Source of the DNA: Isoetes taiwanensis
Taxonomy: Eukaryota; Streptophyta; Lycopodiopsida; Isoetales; Isoetaceae
Direction: 5' to 3'
Length of the DNA stretch: 64,000 bases
NCBI GenBank assembly: GCA_021234155.1
Contig: JAJEKV010000028.1
Coordinates: 5,356,364 to 5,420,363, forward strand
The notes under the pieces are model-generated. The model did no database searches. It was not told the origin of the DNA and saw only the letters and a program-made list of their open reading frames with translations. Of this stretch, positions 22,103 to 32,690 are shown in pieces. Position numbers and translations under genes: made by a program. The stretch's first letter is position 1. The number at the start of each line of letters is the position of its first letter.

Positions 22103-23215
22103 GAAGATCCTTCATTGGGGATATTATTGGCCAACTCTTTACAAGGATACTAGAGACTTTGTTAGCAAATGTGAGAAGTGTCAAAGGCACAAGCAGTTAA
22201 CAGGCCATAATAATATGCCATTCCATCCTATTTTGAGCGTTGGTCCATTTCATATGTGGGGATTGGATTACATTGGGCCTATCAATCCTCCATCTTCCAA
22301 AGGTCATAAGTATATCTTGGCAGCCACATGCATGTTTACTGAAGTGGGTAGAAGCAATTCCAAAGAAAGCATGCTACGAAAAATACCACGATAAGCTTTC
22401 TTTATCATAATTTGATTTCTCGGTTTGGTGTTCCAACCATTCTTTTGTCTGATCGGGGAACTCATTTCATGGGAAAAGTAGTAGCTCAGTTAACAGAAAA
22501 GATTGGTGTTCAACATGTGCAAGCTTCTGCTTATTATCGACAGGGCAATGGGCAAGTTGAGTCTACTAACAAAATTCTGAAAGCTATCTTGGCCAAAACA
22601 GTGAAGGATAATCAAAGAAATTGGCATGAAGCCTTGACAGGTGCATTATGGAGTTTTAGGTGTACTTACAAGTTGGCTACAGGATTTACACCATTTGAAT
22701 TGGTTTATGGAGTGCAAGCTGTGATGCCTATTCATTTAGACATTCCTTTGTGTTCATTTGTGGAGCTACCTTATTATGAGAATTTAGGAGAAGTTCCAAC
22801 TCCAAATCAAGTGCATAATAGGATGGATGATTTGTTGCAATTACAGGAGATGAGACAAGAAGCAGCAGACTTCAATATGAGGCATAAACAGAAAGTAAAG
22901 CTTATCAAAGACAAGTTACAGGTTGTCAATCCATTTGAGGAAGGCCAATTGGTGTTGTGCAGGACCACTAAGCAGCATCTATCTAAATTTCAAAGCCCAT
23001 GGGAAGGCCCACTTCTGATTGATAAAGAGGTACCAGGTGGGGCTTTCTACTTGATGACTCCAGATGGGGAATTGTTGCCTAATCCTCGAAATGGCAAGGA
23101 TCTCAGGCCTTATTTGAAAGAGAAGTGCTATTCTAAGGAATTCAGACTTGGCAGAGCTCCAATTACAGAGAATTTGTGGAGAATTTTTGGGTTACAACAG
23201 GTCGTTTTTCTGTAA
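22103..23215 (+). pseudogene. Ty3/gypsy integrase (frame-disrupted)
   Basis: The first piece carries KILHWGYYWPTLYKDT, the CEKCQRHK zinc-binding pair and WGLDYIGPI, which holds the first catalytic aspartate. The frame is disturbed at about 22345-22410. The second piece, from 22412, has LLSDRGTHF with the second aspartate and GNGQVEST with the catalytic glutamate, so D, D and E are all present. A C-terminal segment (GQLVLCRTTK, WEGPLLIDKEV) follows to the stop at 23215. I see no chromodomain, so this is not a classical chromovirus C-terminus. Confidence 0.88.
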
Positions 23216-23530
23216 AAACAGATGATGACAGTTCAAAAATACTTCATCTATCCTACATCAAAAGATGTGTTTCGGCGATACGAATCCAACGAGCTATGGT
23301 GCAGGTCAAACGGAGGTCTGGAACTCAAGATATCAGCTTTCAAAGTTTGCCACAGTTACAGAGGCTCTGTTTCGTCACTGTCATTTTGGACCAGTTTGTT
23401 TGTATCAGTCATTTGGATTTGAGAAGGGTGTAAATGGGTCATTTGGGGACATGTCCCAAGGACCATAGTAGTATGTTTTGTTGTGGGTTCTCCGCCACGG
23501 CGTGGCATATTTTCCCACTGTGGTCGCCAC
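23216..23530 (+). other. Ty3/gypsy 3' untranslated region without a normal polypurine tract
   Basis: About 315 bp separate the integrase stop from the 3' LTR. The bases just before the LTR (CACTGTGGTCGCCAC) are not purine-rich. The nearest purine run, GAGAAGGG, is at 23421-23428, about 100 bp upstream. Confidence 0.6.
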
Positions 23531-23878
23531 TGTTGGGGTCGTCACCACTCACCACACTCGTCACCACTCACCACACCATTCACCACTCACCACACTTGTC
23601 ACCACTCACCACACTCATCATATACCGTATATAGAGTGATATATGCGCATGCACGCGTGCAGGATATTTGCACGTATGCATTATGGAGCCATTATCACCA
23701 CTGTATTATCTGAGCAGAGAGAGAAGAGAGGGAGACGGTGTATTGAGGGAGATTATTTTCTTGATCTAGCTATGGAGATGAGGATTCTTTGTGTTGTGCA
23801 TTGCCTTGTTCTGATAGATTGAGCTTGTATTGTTGGGTTTTTCATCCTTCTTGGAAGGTTAGAGTCTAGGCTCTAACA
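23531..23878 (+). repeat. 3' LTR of the Ty3/gypsy element (348 bp)
   Basis: It matches the 5' LTR apart from one missing 19-bp minisatellite unit, one small change at GAGGGAGATT against GAGGATAGATT, and at least one substitution (TATATGCGC against TATACGCGC). TTCAA follows at 23879-23883, matching the left flank. Confidence 0.92.
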
Positions 23879-23883
23879 TTCAA

Positions 23884-25380
23884 CTATTTGAGTAAATGAC
23901 TCTGATGGAATTATGAATCGTTATCTTCACATATCTAGTTAGATCCTATTGCAGATGCATTGCTTGCTTTTGCAGTATAGAATGGCAAGAGTGCTTAGCC
24001 ATGTGGCGCAACTGAATTTCTGGACTGATCAGATCTGGCATTAAGTTGAAACTTTAAACTTAATGCTTGAAACACTTGTTTAATATACCTTCTTGCAGAA
24101 AGAACTCTTGAAAATTGCTCCAACATGGCAGAATGTTTTACTGCAAATGAAAAATGATCCTGCTTTTGGTTCCTGGCGTTGTTTAGCATGGCATCAAAAT
24201 GGCATGAAGGGCAGGGGAAATAATAGGGCAATCCCATGACAAACACTTGTTTAATAACCTTCTTGTAGAAAGAACTCTTGAAAATTGCTCCAACATGGCA
24301 GAATGTTTCACTGCAAATGAAAACGATCCTGCCATTCATTGGTTCACAGGCGTTATTCAGCATGGCTAGTGCAGAAAAAAACTTACTTGGTAAGCATCAG
24401 GGCCATCGGTATCAATTGTTGCATATCCGTGAGAGTGCAAACAGTGTCGAAGAGGAACTTGGGCCTGTCACGGCAATTCCTGACCGTGACGACGGGCTGC
24501 CTTTCCCATCCAAGCTATCTAAGATGGATGTTTGCCCATCGAAAAAACCGTGGTAGCACTTGTTGCCCCATTGCTGCTCTTCATTACTTGGCAGAGCATC
24601 TCCTTCACTCTGCCAAGCTTTTCTGTTATGGCGGGGGATCAGCATTTTCTGTTGAATCGGCAAAAAATGCTGCTAAGATTGAACCATCGGCTTATTTTTC
24701 TACAGATTGGCCAGATGTTCCGAGATGTGCATTTTTTTTTGCTGAGATAGATCCCTGGGTAGAAGCCGCAGAGAGAAGCCCAAAAATAGATCCGTCCAGA
24801 TTCGTTGCTCCCTATCATTGATATCACTTTTTTCAATTTTTTTATTATATGTTTTTTAAGTACACGTGTTCCTCTCATGTTTTTTTCTCGAACGGAAATA
24901 TTGCCATCAAACAAAAAATCAAGCTGCTTTATATATGTTGTGAAAATGATACGATGCTATAAAAATAACATAAGCTTGTTATAAATTCCATAACAAAATG
25001 ACAGAAATTGGGGAGTTACGAATGTGACGCAAAGGATGTTAACTTATGAAAGATAGGGATGTCGATATAGTGTAATGATTTAGTTCCATAGTTGAGACTA
25101 ATATGATACAAAATAGGTCGAACTTATTAAATAATGTGGATATAAGCTCGACATAAATATATAATGCAATTGCCACAAATGTAGTTATTGTGTCAGCATT
25201 TTGTATCCGTGACACAATACTTGACGCAAAAGTTGATGTCCATGTGACACCAAAGTATAGCATATTTATCGTCAATCTGTGACATTAATAGGCCTTTGAG
25301 AATACACACAATGTCAATTTCTGACATTATACCCGATGAAAAACACCCTATTATATTGAAGTGGTAATACCCCCACAAAT
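23884..25380. other. No gene recognised; one imperfect direct duplication
   Basis: AAACACTTGTTTAAT...CTTGAAAATTGCTCCAACAT occurs at 24070-24190 and again from 24241 to about 24366, spaced 171 bp. The stretch 25020-25380 is rich in TGACAC/GTGTCA-like motifs, which may be a degraded DNA-transposon end. I could not show terminal inverted repeats. Confidence 0.45.
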
Positions 25381-25389
25381 GGGCCCTTA

Positions 25390-26990
25390 CTAGTCATTAC
25401 AGAGGCAGGGGTTATCAAGGGCTTACAGCATCTTGCCAATGGCAAGCATCGGATTTGGACAACATGTAGGCAGAGCTTCTCAAATGGTAGGGCCACCGAT
25501 AGTACCCATCCTCACGGCATTGTTCAACATGGCATTATAGAATGGCTTTCCCTTAAAATGGACCACTAGCAAGGTTGTTCCCATCTACAAGGCAGACGAC
25601 CCTTATTGTCCAGTCAATTATCGCACAATCATGGTCAATTCGCTCTTTGCAGAATTGTTGGCCGACATTCTCAAGCAACAATTGACGATATGGATAGAGG
25701 AAGCAGAGGTATGAACTCTCTCACAGGCAGGATTCAGATCTTGACACTCCACTGACACTCCACCATTGATCATATTTTCAGTTTGCAGACCTTAGTTGAA
25801 GACAATAGGAATCGCTGGCTAGACCTGCACTGCTGCTTTGTTGATTTTGCAAAGGCTTTCAACATTGTGCCTCGGGACAAGTTGTGGGAAAGATTGAGGC
25901 AGCTGAGGACTCCTATGAATTTGTAAAATGCAATCAATATACAAGTTGTATGAGGCATGTTCAGGCCGACTGACATCATCAAGAGAGCCTGTCATCAGTA
26001 GTATTGGGGTGGGTCCACTAGGGATGCCTACAAGTTATGTGAGGCATGTTCAGGCCACTGACATCATCAGGAGAGTCTATTATCAGTAGTATTGGGGTCC
26101 ACTAGGATGCCCATCCTCTCCAATATTGTTTGGTCTATATGTTGAACAATTGAAAGGCTAGCTTGTTAAACACGAAGGAGCAAGAGTTCAGCTAATGCAC
26201 CAAATAATCATGTAACTCGTATACACCGATGATGTGGACCTTTTAGTCTACACCCCCATATTAAGAGCTTGTTCTCCTATACGGCGTAGTACCAGAGAGG
26301 CATTGGCCGCCACATTAGATACTTTCAGATGGTGGTCAGTATGGATGATACTCGTACCCAACCTTCCTTATCTGGTGGCAATAGGTCCGCAACCTTAAAG
26401 CTTGCTGGAAGGAAAAAGGAGCTAGTGGTTCTCCTATGGAATATGCAGGAGCACAAGTGCATACGGGTCCAAATCGAAGAAGCTCACCATCACTTGAGGC
26501 AGTATCTTGATTTTTTAGCAAGCTTTGGGATACTGGTGCTCTGGAACATGTCAAAAGGGTATATTACCAGGCAGCAGATCAATCTCGTGCTCGCACGAGG
26601 TCCACAACGCTACCTCGTGCACATTTGCCCATGAAAAGACTGATCGCTTCCATTCTCATAGGTGCGCATTGCCTCCGCATTGAGACATACAGATGGATTC
26701 GGGAGACACGCGAGGACAAGCTTTGTCAGTGTTTGCCAACTAGGAGTTATTGAGGATGAATGCCACGCCCTTCCGATTTGTCCGGCATTCGACTATATCT
26801 GGGCACGTTATGTTGAGTTGGTCTCGTCTAAACCAACCGCTTCATGAGCTGTTAGACATAGCATCAGTGGGGCTACTAGAATCATATCTTCAAAAGATCA
26901 TAGAACTTACCTCGAAAACCTTCCGCAAGAGAGGGGGTTTGTCAGCATGCTTACCTCGAAAACCTTCCGCAGGAGAGGGGGTTTAATCCT
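25390..26990 (+). pseudogene. LINE-C: decayed non-LTR reverse transcriptase of a second LINE family
   Basis: In broken frames the plus strand gives HLANGK...AELLKW (about 25427-25475), a VNYRTIMVNSLFAEL segment (about 25612), QAGFRS (about 25728), then CCFVDFAKAFNIVPRDKLWERL (about 25830), which is the second reverse-transcriptase motif. At about 26720-26830 it has CQLGVIEDECHALPICPAFDYI, the cysteine/histidine C-terminal motif seen in this type of LINE. Stops are frequent. An 89-bp tandem duplication (25941 and 26030) and a 44-bp one (26906 and 26950) further damage it. The same family starts again at 63870. Confidence 0.75.
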
Positions 26991-27414
26991 GAGAGTAATA
27001 TGTTTATTGTTCTCTTTAATTGGGTTCCATATAGCTATTGATCCCCCGGATCGATACCGGTTAAACTATATCTAGATATTTTTGTACTTGACCAAAAAAT
27101 CTCGGAGATGCAAACCGTTTCCTGGTAACGGGATGTGCACCATTTTTTCAACGCTCCACGTACACGCGGAAATTCTGAAAAAAAAGAGCAGACAAAATAT
27201 GTAGACAGATTGATAAATTAAAATCATTTTTTAGAAGGTGCAATTCTTGTCTCCAGTCCACGGGGCGATGGCCGCCGGTTGGAATGTGACGTTCATTTAC
27301 TACTGTGACTAAGAAGCTCTAACTCACTCCCATATCCCTGCACCATTGTAGTTTCCAGTTCAGAAATTGCAATCCAAGTTGCTTAATTCTGGCAATTTGT
27401 AGATCCCCATTTCA
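26991..27414 (+). other. Upstream region of the nodulin-like gene
   Basis: About 420 bp separate the LINE-C remnant from the ATG at 27415. I see no confident TATA box at a normal distance. CTCCCATATCCCTGCACC at about 27328 and CAGTTCAGAAATTG before the start may belong to the leader. The start context is TTTCAATGGCG, with G at +4. Confidence 0.35.
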
Positions 27415-30400
27415 ATGGCGAATTGTCAAGTCCCCCGGATCGACAGATGGCTGACCCTTTCTGCAGCTATGGTTATGATGGTAATGTATAATCTCTTAGA
27501 AAGATCTGCTTCTATATGGTTGTAACTCTTTTCTCCTCTTCAGTCATGTGGAGGTTTGACGTACACATATGCTGTTTATAGCGATCATTTGAAACAATAC
27601 TTGCATTTCTCGCAAGAACAGACAGACGATATTGGAGCTGCAAAAGATTTTGGAGCTCTTCTCGGCCTACCTTCCGGGTTGTTCTATAATGTCTTTCCAC
27701 CCTGGCTCTGGGTCCTTGTTGGAGCTTTCTTGCACATTTTTGGATATAGCATGGTGAGTATATACTTCCAATTTAAAGTTTAGCAGCATTTTTCAACCGT
27801 CTCATACTTTTCCTTCTCTTATATATTCAGATCTGGTTGACGCTCATTGGCAAAGCTGCGCCATCATTTTGGCTGGTATGTCTAGAGACTTCTTATTCAG
27901 TGCATTAGAAGTTTTACCAATGATAGCTTATGCTCTGGAAGGGTAGCTGTGCTTATACTTTGCCATTGGTAATGGAGGAGATTCATGGGTGGATACAGCC
28001 TGCATTACTACAAGGTATCCCAACATCGATTGGTTCAATTATAGCTGTACAGTTTGCTATAAAAACTTTCTCCTGTTCTTTCAGCTTGCAAAACTTCGAA
28101 CACCATAGAGGGACTGCTATGGGAATTCTGAAATCTCAAGTTGGATTAAGTGCTGCAATATATGTTACGGTATGATTCTTTCTTTGGCAAGTTACCTGAA
28201 ATCCTCCGTGAACATCGACATTAGTTTGCAAGGTCAGGTATGACAAGTAAATAAACATAAACATGAAATTTAACAAAAATATTATCTTTTCCTTTTGACA
28301 CAATTGTCTACCACTGAAGTGGTTTTGCCAGACCTGTAAGTCACACATTGCAGGCCTTTCATTTTTGCTGCTTGTTAGCAGCCACACCATGCAATTTGCT
28401 ATAGGAGTCCAGAGCTTTACATTTTATCATAAATATGAATATCTAAAATGCGAGTTCAGACATGTTAAGGAATTAGGCATTTAGATGGGATAGCTACTAG
28501 ATGCAGAAACACCGATTTGGCGATCCCCCAGCCCAACTTCTTCTTTTTTCCGAACAGGTTTATCTGGAACATACATGTCCCCACAGGAACCGAAACACAA
28601 GACTTGTTTAAACCTGCAGCTATGAACGCAATCCAAAAAAATTCAAAATTCATTGCAACTTACATGAGATGGTCAGGATGATTAAGCCAAAGAGAACTTT
28701 GCATATTCAAATACATATGTTACTATGTGGCCCACAGAGGCTGCACTAGTGACCACCAGAGGATTTGTTATGGCATAGACATAGCATGCATCCAGTATAA
28801 ACGATGTGTACATGTTCTTCAGATCTATTTCCTATGCTGATGATTGTCACTTACAGTTGTATGAAGTGTTTTTGGCACCAACTGTAGACTACTTTATCCT
28901 TCTGGTAACTCTGGCACCAACAGCTGCATACATGGTGTTAGCTTATTTTATCAAGCCATTTGAAAACTACATTGATGAGGCAGATGTCAGTCATCGGTTC
29001 AAAAAAACTTATGTAAGACAGTTTTTTCTCAGAGAAACTACAGAATGGAAACAGACTTGTTATGTCTATGGAAAGATCGATTACAATCAATTAATCATGC
29101 CTTATAGGTTATTACTGTTGCACTTGGAGCTTACTTAATGGTTTTGATGATTATTAAGGTACGAAAGACAACCTATTTGTTGTGAGAACTTGGTAATATT
29201 CTCTAACATTGAAAACGTCAAAATGGACAGGGATATATGCGAATTATTAGGTCAGTCCAAATGATGATGGCATACCTCATGATAGCCATATTGCTCACAA
29301 TTTATATATTGCCGGTAACATACATATATATCTTCTTGGTATTACCATCAGTTATACAAGAGAGAGATGCATGACTTGAATTAGTAAACGTGTTGAACTG
29401 CAGCTCAGTTTTAACCCTTTATGCTTCCCCAAGAGCCTGTCATCTGAGAAAAATCCTGTGTTGGTAGACTTGGACTTAGTTGCTGAGAAGAAATGGCATA
29501 ACTCAGATGAAGACTTGGATGGAGGAGAGATGCAGTCCTTGGTGTCAGACATGCGTATCCATGAGATGGAAACAGTTAATGAAGAATCAAAAAGAAATAC
29601 TCGTCAATTGACAACCTGGCAATGCCTTATGGGCATTGACGTTTGGTAAGCAGCAAAGTTCATCCATTAAAGTTAGCGAACTATCCAGGGATTGGCATTT
29701 TTTTTGCTATCATGCTACCCTCCATGTTAAAAGATCTAGATGTGGCAGTTTGGTGTCAAAGAGAAGTTGAAATTTGCCAGTAAGAACATGTCAAACAAAA
29801 AAGACCTTCAAAAGATTATAATAATGTCATCCACCTTCTTATTTTCTCCAGGCTGGTAGTGGTGGTTCTGGCAACAGGAGCGGGAACAGGAATCGCCATT
29901 ATAAACAACTTTTCACAGGCAAAATTCTTAAGACTTCTCCAAGTACAAGTTTTTCTGGCAGAAGTTTTTACCTTGTACTATTATTATATTTGTGCAGATT
30001 GGAAAAGCATTACACAGCAATGGAGCAAATACATATGTTGGCTTGATAAGCATTTGGAGTTGTTTTGGCCGTCTTTTGTCTGGGTTTGTTATCTATTAAG
30101 TACTTCAACCATGGATATAATGCTTCAAACAAAATGCTCAATTATTTCCGTAACCTTTTCCTCATTAGTTGCACTTCAATTGCAGCATTGGATCAGATTA
30201 CTTGTTAAGGCGAGGCTATCCAAGGCCCGTGTGCCTTTCGATGACCCAGCTCTGTATGACGGCTTGTTGTTTGCTTCTTTCTACAGGCTGTAAGATTTGT
30301 CATTCCATTTTGATTGCAAGCATGAGAAGATTTGTCATTCTATTTCGACTACAGGCTAAGAAAAGACTGGTATTTTGGACAGCTGTTCCTTGCTTGTATC

Positions 30401-30972
30401 TTGGATCGGCGCTGACAGGGCTGTCTTATGGTGCCTACTGGACACTTACTCCTACGATTGTTTCTGAGGTGTTTGGTCCACAACAATTTGCTGCCCTATA
30501 TAAGATTGTCTCGTAAGTTCTAATTTAGCAGAATCAGCAGAATCCAATTGACGACTAGCTATTACAGTAAGGAGCACTAAATGGCGTAGAATGTTCTTTT
30601 CCATATATGCAAAATGAGCTAGTACATCCTGGATAGGCAGTATGCCAAGAATGCCTAGTGACATTTTGAATTGGTTCTTTGAATATCTATAGTTTACCTG
30701 AAATGTTAGTGTCTGGTTGCTGCAGGATAGTTCCAACATTTGCGTCGTATCTCCTTTCGGCTAAAGTTTTGGGCTTCCTTTATGACAAAGAAAGCGTGTT
30801 GTACCATAAGAATTCCACCAGAACCACCATACCCATGGAATGCTATGGTCAGAGGTGTTTTGGTCTTGGGTTGTTGTGGCTGGCAGTAGCATGCTTGCTT
30901 GGTATGGCAGCAAGTATTGTCTTCTTCTTACGCACGAAGTTGATCTACAAACGCATGGCACAGCTCCATTGA
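27415..30972 (+). CDS. Nodulin-like / major facilitator superfamily membrane transporter, 13 exons, intact
   Basis: The inferred exons are 27415-27480, 27544-27753, 27831-27875, 27947-28014, 28085-28169, 28857-29012, 29108-29158, 29231-29314, 29404-29645, 29852-29918, 29998-30083, 30186-30512 and 30726-30972. They join in frame to 1734 nt, or 577 residues. All introns are GT-AG except the one after 29918, which has a GC donor. The N-terminus (RIDRWLTLSAAMVMMSCGG, YSDHLKQ, GAAKDFGALLGLPSGL) matches the plant Nodulin-like domain. LQNFEHHRGTAMGILK matches the conserved NFP-RG-GILKG signature. A charged cytoplasmic loop (about residues 275-345, VDLDLVAEKKWH...) precedes the second half, with TGAGTGIAIINNFSQ and GLSYGAYWTLTPTIVSEVFG. 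Multiple hydrophobic helices are evident. Substrate is unknown; relatives include NFD4-like proteins. Exon 12 has an unusual insertion of about 22 residues near 30290-30355, from an imperfect local duplication. Confidence 0.9.
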
Positions 30973-31473
30973 GTCATCTATAGATGGTTGGCCTCCCCAA
31001 TGCCAAAGCACAAAACACCCCTTAAGTCACTCAATTTGAGTTTCCTTCACTGGATATATGCAAGAGAAAACTTGGTGTAGGACAGAAGTCGAAAGGTAAG
31101 CTGGCCTGATAGAAAAATGCTTCTCAAAGTGTGTCGCCTATCAAATTGCCTCCAATTTAGATTTTGCCCAATTTAACAAGCATTTTGTAAAATTTTGATC
31201 CAAAATTTCCCGGCATTTACCTTACAAATCGGATTTTAACAACTTTAACCCGAAATTCTGGAGAGGAACCCAATCTGGAACTCTTTCAGTGTAAAAATGC
31301 ATATCCATCCCTCTTTAAGGACAAAAAGGGGGTTGCCAAGGCACACGGATTGCCCAATGCTGGATGTGGTTTTGGAAGTGGTTGTTGGGATCGACACATG
31401 GTGAGAGCATAAGAATAGGTTGCAAAATTTGATGTCTTTAATTGGTATCTTGGTTTATATCATTGTATACCCT

Positions 31474-31516
31474 CTTGTAACTGTACGTTAAAAATTGTTT
31501 CCAAATGTTTAATAAA
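31474..31516 (+). terminator. Probable polyadenylation region of the nodulin-like gene
   Basis: TTGTAA at about 31474 is followed by AATAAA at 31511-31516, about 540 bp after the stop. This is a plausible plant far-upstream and near-upstream element pair. The 3' UTR would then cover 30973 to about 31540, which contains no other gene. Confidence 0.45.
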
Positions 31517-31540
31517 TGGAAAACCGTTTGGGCTCAATTT

Positions 31541-32010
31541 GAATACAAAACACCATATGGTTGGGTTTTTATAAGGTTAAGATTGTACAAAAGAACCAAA
31601 CAAGGAACCAAACAGTAACATAGAAAATGATACTAACAAAGCAAAGTGATGAAAATAGACTAATGAATTGGGCAACCCGGATAAAGACAACTACAAGGAT
31701 AAGCAAGCATGAACGTCTGACTCGCAAGGCCATAGAACAAGTAAAAACGAAGGTCAAGAAGATTAGCAATGAAACTATGAGCAAGGAAAAATAAAACAAT
31801 AAAGCTAAAGAAGAAATAATGAGACTAAAAGAACAAACCCAAAACAAATGATCCAAGACCCTTTTATATACTGGAAGAGGGGCCTCTTTTTTGCACGAAT
31901 GCATATGGGATATTTGGGCAAGAACGTTTCTACAGGGTTTGGACAAGCACATTTTAGAATTGATTAGACCACACCATAACTATATTTGAACTCCCAATCA
32001 TTTCAATAAA
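31541..32010. other. No gene recognised
   Basis: A 127-codon minus-strand open frame (31569-31952) is only a run of Phe/Leu/Ile from A-rich plus-strand sequence, with no family signature. I treat it as spurious. Confidence 0.5.
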
Positions 32011-32013
32011 TTA

Positions 32014-32130
32014 ATGCCTGGTCTAGTGGTAAGGATAAGGGGTTTGGGGGCACAGATCATGGCTCAAATTCCCAAAACAACATAAAAAGTTTAAAAAACC
32101 TCTCTTTAAGGGCCAAGCATCCAAGCATGC
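32014..32130 (+). mobile_element. tRNA-derived SINE candidate
   Basis: GCCTGGTCTAGTGGTAAGGAT (32016-32035) fits the A box of a tRNA promoter, and GGCTCAAATTCCC (32061-32073) fits a B box about 40 bp later, as in tRNA-derived plant SINE heads. An A-rich stretch (AACATAAAAAGTTTAAAAAA) follows. The flanks do not pair into a full tRNA cloverleaf, so it is not a tRNA gene. The 3' end and target duplication are not defined. Confidence 0.5.
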
Positions 32131-32297
32131 AACCTGAGCCGTAGGATCTTGGATCCGATCAAGGGCTGAGATCACGTCACATGGCATATATCTAAATCAA
32201 CGTGAGCATATATGATCTCGGACCAACGATCAGAATCGCGAATCTTACAGATCAACGATCAAGATCAAAATCAATATGGACTGTAGAATCGTCCACC

Positions 32298-32690
32298 CTC
32301 ATCTCAACTAACGGTCTAGATGCGCCCAAATATGTCAATTCCCACCAGCCAATCTGTGCTACCCATTTCTGCCCTCAATGGCCAGGACTGCAAATTATAT
32401 ATCATGCACGCGAGCTTGATGTAAATATTATATATATAGGGACGGATCTTACGGCCCACACGGCTTTAGGAGTTTGTATGTACCATACGTAGTTGATCCT
32501 ATGGTTTAGGTTGATTCGATCTGCACCGTCAGTCTGAGATCCTACGACTGTCATTGTTCCCTCATCTCAACTAATGGTCTAGATGCGCCCAAATATGTCA
32601 ATTCCCGCCAGCCAATTTGTGCCACCCATTTCTGCCCTCAATGGCCAGGACTGCAAATTGTATATCATGCACGCGAGCTTGATGTAAATA
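32298..32690. repeat. 130-bp direct repeat flanking a 120-bp dispersed module
   Basis: CTCATCTCAACTAA-GGTCTAGATGCGCC... is present at 32298-32427 and 32561-32690 with a few differences. Between them, 32438-32556 (AGGGACGGATCTTACGGCCC...GACTGTCATTG) is a module that recurs at 34343-34461. The arrangement looks like one repeat family inserted in or recombined with another. Confidence 0.75.

Larger units (their letters stand above)
16816..23883 (+). mobile_element. Ty3/gypsy LTR retrotransposon with LTRs and TTCAA target duplication, coding region broken
   Basis: Direct repeats TGTTGGGGTC...CTCTAACA occur at 16821-17188 and 23531-23878. Both begin TG, end CA and are flanked by TTCAA (16816-16820 and 23879-23883). 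The internal region encodes gag with zinc knuckles, aspartic protease, reverse transcriptase, RNase H and then integrase, an order diagnostic of Ty3/gypsy. The few differences between LTRs suggest a young insertion, yet the coding region has an in-frame stop and several frameshifts. No typical polypurine tract borders the 3' LTR. Confidence 0.92.

Noticed and set aside
31569-31952. 127-codon hydrophobic frame, possible membrane protein
   Set aside because: It arises from an A-rich plus strand, has no family motif and no splice or promoter context.
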